This document shows positions 62,030-64,000 of a stretch of 64,000 bases of DNA, piece by piece. The DNA is from Kribbella catacumbae DSM 19601 (GTDB lineage Bacteria > Actinomycetota > Actinomycetes > Propionibacteriales > Kribbellaceae): contig NZ_AQUZ01000011.1 in NCBI RefSeq assembly GCF_000372465.1, positions 1-64,000 of the forward strand, in the 5' to 3' direction. Below the pieces are notes generated by a model. That model had not been told where the DNA came from. It made no database searches and worked only from the letters and a program-made list of their open reading frames with translations. How positions within the stretch are numbered: the stretch's first letter is position 1; every line of letters begins with the position of its first letter. A program made the translations under genes and the position numbers.

Positions 62030-62404
62030 TCACTCGCCTCCGATCAGGGACTCGTACGCCGTGGCGTCCAGCAGTTCGCCCGGTCCGGTGACCTTCAGCC
62101 GGAACAGCCAGCCGGACTGGAAGGGGTCGGTGTTCAGTACGCCGGGCTCGGCCGCGACCGCGTCGTTGATCTCGACGACCTCGCCGTCGACCGGGGCGAA
62201 CAGGTCGCTGACGGACTTGGTCGATTCGATCTCACCGCAGGACTCGCCGGCGGTGACGACGGTGCCGGTCGCGGGCAGGTCGACGTACACGACGTCCCCG
62301 AGCGCATCGGCGGCGAACGCGGTGATGCCGACGGTGGCGATGTCGCCGTCGAAGTCGAGCCACTCGTGCTCGGCGGTGTACTTGAGGTGGGCAGGCACGG
62401 ACAT
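62030..62404 (-). CDS. gcvH: Glycine cleavage system H protein
   Basis: Lipoyl carrier of 124 residues. The lipoylated lysine is in [20 protein letters not shown]. It shuttles the aminomethyl group between the P, T and L proteins. ATG 62404 is preceded by AGGAG. It lies 17 nt after gcvT and directly before glyA. No P protein gene is in the window. Confidence 0.97.
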   Translation of the reverse strand: MSVPAHLKYTAEHEWLDFDGDIATVGITAFAADALGDVVYVDLPATGTVVTAGESCGEIESTKSVSDLFAPVDGEVVEINDAVAAEPGVLNTDPFQSGWLFRLKVTGPGELLDATAYESLIGGE

Positions 62405-62421
62405 GGAAGCTCCTGATGTGG

Positions 62422-63540
62422 TCATTGGGCGCGGCGGTAGAACGGGGGAGTGACGACCTCGACGTCGTCATGGGTGCCGCGGATGTCGACTTGCAGTCGC
62501 GTCCCCGGCTGCTCGAAACCGACGTTGACGTAGGCCATCGCGATGGGATGGCCAAGCGTCGGTGAGGGCGCGCCACTGGTCACGCTTCCGATTGCCGCGC
62601 CGGTCTTGGGATCCAGGACCGAGTAGCCGCTGCGGGGTGAGCGGCGGCCGGACGACACCAGTCCGACCAGCAGGCGCCGGGGGCCTTCGTCTCGGCGTAC
62701 GGCGAGTGCTTGGTCGCCGACGAAGGCGGTTTCCTTGCCGAAAGCAACAACTCGGCCCAGGCCGGCTTCGAACGGCGTCACGTCACGACTGAGTTCGTGG
62801 CCGTACAGCGGCATGCCCGCCTCCAGTCGCAGCGTGTCGCGACACGCCAGCCCGGCCGGTACCAGGCCGTGCGGCTCGCCGACGCGGAGCAGTTCGGTCC
62901 AGAGGTGCTCCGCGTCCTCGGGACGGCTGTAGACCTCGAAACCGTCCTCGCCGGTGTATCCGGTGCGGGCGAGCAGCACGTCGCTCCCGGCGAGGGTGGC
63001 CTCGGCGATCGCGTAGTACTTGAGTTCAGCGATATCTGCGTCGGTCAGCTCCGACACGATGGCCGCCGCGGCAGGACCCTGCACTGCAATCAAGGCCCAG
63101 TCACGAGAGGCATCGCGCAGCCGGGTGTCGTAGCCGGTCATGCGCTGCTGAAGAGCTTCGAGTACGACGTCCACGTTGCTCGCGTTGGCGACGACCAGGA
63201 ACCGTTCCTCGGCGAGCCGGTAAACGACCAGGTCGTCGAGGATGCCGCCGTTGGGGTCGCACAGCATGGAGTACCGCGCCCGGCCGACCCCGATCTTCGA
63301 CGGGTGACCGACCAGGCTGTGGTCGAGCGCGAGCCCGGCCTGCGGACCGGTCAGCTCGAGCTCGCCCATGTGCGACAGGTCGAACAGGCCAGCAGCCGTG
63401 CGGACGGCGGTGTGTTCGGCGATGTCGGACGAGTAGCGCACCGGCATGGACCAGCCGGCGAAGTCGGTGAAGGAGGCGCCGAGGAGTTGGTGTTCGGCGT
63501 ACAGCGGAGTGTGCTGGGACGGATCGCGCGACGTCGTCAT
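62422..63540 (-). CDS. gcvT: Aminomethyltransferase, glycine cleavage T protein
   Basis: Protein of 372 residues. The N-terminus (HTPLYAEHQLLGASFTDFAG, LFDLSHMGELELTG) and the LARTGYTGEDGFEVY segment are diagnostic. It moves the methylene unit from the H protein to tetrahydrofolate, releasing ammonia. ATG 63540 is chosen because AGGGAG lies about 12 nt upstream and the next residues match family starts. First gene of the operon behind the riboswitch. Confidence 0.96.
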   Translation of the reverse strand: MTTSRDPSQHTPLYAEHQLLGASFTDFAGWSMPVRYSSDIAEHTAVRTAAGLFDLSHMGELELTGPQAGLALDHSLVGHPSKIGVGRARYSMLCDPNGGILDDLVVYRLAEERFLVVANASNVDVVLEALQQRMTGYDTRLRDASRDWALIAVQGPAAAAIVSELTDADIAELKYYAIAEATLAGSDVLLARTGYTGEDGFEVYSRPEDAEHLWTELLRVGEPHGLVPAGLACRDTLRLEAGMPLYGHELSRDVTPFEAGLGRVVAFGKETAFVGDQALAVRRDEGPRRLLVGLVSSGRRSPRSGYSVLDPKTGAAIGSVTSGAPSPTLGHPIAMAYVNVGFEQPGTRLQVDIRGTHDDVEVVTPPFYRRAQ

Positions 63541-63594
63541 GAGTGGGAGGCTCCCTGGATCAAGCACCGCAAAGCGGTGCCACGGCTGGGTGAC

Positions 63595-63785
63595 CTCCCC
63601 GCTCTGTCATCGGTACCTGAGAGCTTCACCGCCTGATGGGCGGCTTGCACCGTGGGCGCAGGACCAGGGTCCTGACTTTCCAGAGTTCGCCTCACCGGGA
63701 CGGTAAATGGGCCTGAGAGATTCTGGGGAGAGTTGCTCCTTCGGCGTCTCGCCATGGTGGGCGAGAGCTCTCCCGCCCCGATTCG
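63595..63785 (-). ncRNA. Tandem glycine riboswitch
   Basis: On the minus strand, upstream of gcvT, the first aptamer shows GGGAGAG, GACGCCGAAGGAGCAA and CTCTCCCC followed by CAGAATCTCTCAGGC; the second begins GAGGCGAACTCTGGAAAG and ends TACCGATGACAGAGCGGGG. These are the conserved cores of the two glycine-binding aptamers. Glycine binding normally turns on the cleavage operon, so it should raise gcvT-gcvH-glyA when glycine is abundant. Confidence 0.93.
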
Positions 63786-63904
63786 AGCGGCGCGATATTC
63801 ACTTGGGCCGCCGACTCTAGGTCGAACCGCGGCATGGGGTCAATCCGGACCGGTGAGCTGTCACCCTGCGAGGCTGGCTGAGGCGTTCTAGGGGTGAGGA
63901 AGGG

Positions 63905-64000
63905 ATGCCGATGAGAGTTGTAGACCCCGTGGGCGACGATTTCGACGCCTTCGTCAGGGCTCGATGGACGGCCACGGCGCGCTCACCCTGGATCACCAGA
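63905..64000 (+). CDS. SigE-family RNA polymerase sigma factor, 5' end only
   Basis: The last 32 codons of the window, from ATG 63905 (or ATG 63911) behind a GAGGAAGGG site, read MPMRVVDPVGDDFDAFVRAR then WTATARSPWITR. The DFDAFVRARW stretch is the start of region 2 of SigE-family sigma-70 factors, which are common in actinomycetes. The rest lies outside the window, so identity is provisional. Confidence 0.6.
   Translation, partial: MPMRVVDPVGDDFDAFVRARWTATARSPWITR

Noticed and set aside
1..64000. tRNA genes, rRNA genes and CRISPR arrays
   Set aside because: I saw no TTCGA-type T-loop with matching acceptor arms, no rRNA sequence and no regularly spaced repeats; a covariance-model scan would be decisive.

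Overview
The window is high-GC DNA with GTG/ATG starts, purine-rich ribosome sites and many 4-nt stop/start overlaps. A SARP regulator, MtrA/NarL-type two-component systems, a SigE-family sigma factor, a DUF222/HNH protein and an actinobacterial SOS box all point to an actinomycete. A Propionibacteriales organism such as Kribbella is my guess; no ribosomal marker is present to prove it.

Left part (1-11 kb): a cytochrome oxidase subunit I gene cut by the window edge, a frameshifted DksA-like gene, a NarL-type two-component pair, an MreB/actin-like protein with two DksA-like zinc-finger proteins, an OmpR-type regulator-kinase-GerMN lipoprotein operon, a STAS protein pair, and a gene-poor stretch with two further pseudogenes. 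Middle left (11-25 kb): an XRE-type regulator, a secreted protease carrying both a subtilisin and a nested trypsin domain, and a sugar-use locus (DeoR repressor, GH4 glycosidase, PfkB kinase, ABC binding protein and two permeases, secreted PIG-L deacetylase with a CBM9-like tail). A second, complete ctaD and an ECF-like sigma factor follow (25-28 kb).

Main interest (about 28.4-56.5 kb): an apparent biosynthetic gene cluster without NRPS or PKS genes. It holds a lysine/ornithine N-hydroxylase at each end, and a cupin, a methionyl-tRNA-synthetase-like enzyme and an FAD amine oxidase side by side. This is the gene set known to build hydrazinoacetic acid from lysine and glycine (s56-p1 type), here with cupin and MetRS as two overlapping genes rather than a fusion. 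Around it are three ATP-grasp ligases, a PP-loop ATPase, a B12 glutamate mutase (GlmE/GlmS), an AsnRS-like amide synthetase without an anticodon domain, a DDAH-type amidinohydrolase, an FMN glutamate-synthase-like oxidoreductase, a P450, a signal-less peptide-binding protein, an APC permease, an MFS exporter, a cation/proton antiporter and a SARP activator. I infer a small ligase-assembled peptide or pseudopeptide with an N-N bond and possibly a 3-methylaspartate-derived unit. A TnpB-only insertion sequence sits inside the main operon, exactly between an ATP-grasp start codon and its probable ribosome-binding site.

Right part (56.6-64 kb): a membrane acyltransferase, an APH-fold kinase, a DUF222/HNH protein with a LexA-type box over its start codon, a gcvT-gcvH-glyA glycine operon behind a tandem glycine riboswitch, and the start of a SigE-family sigma factor.
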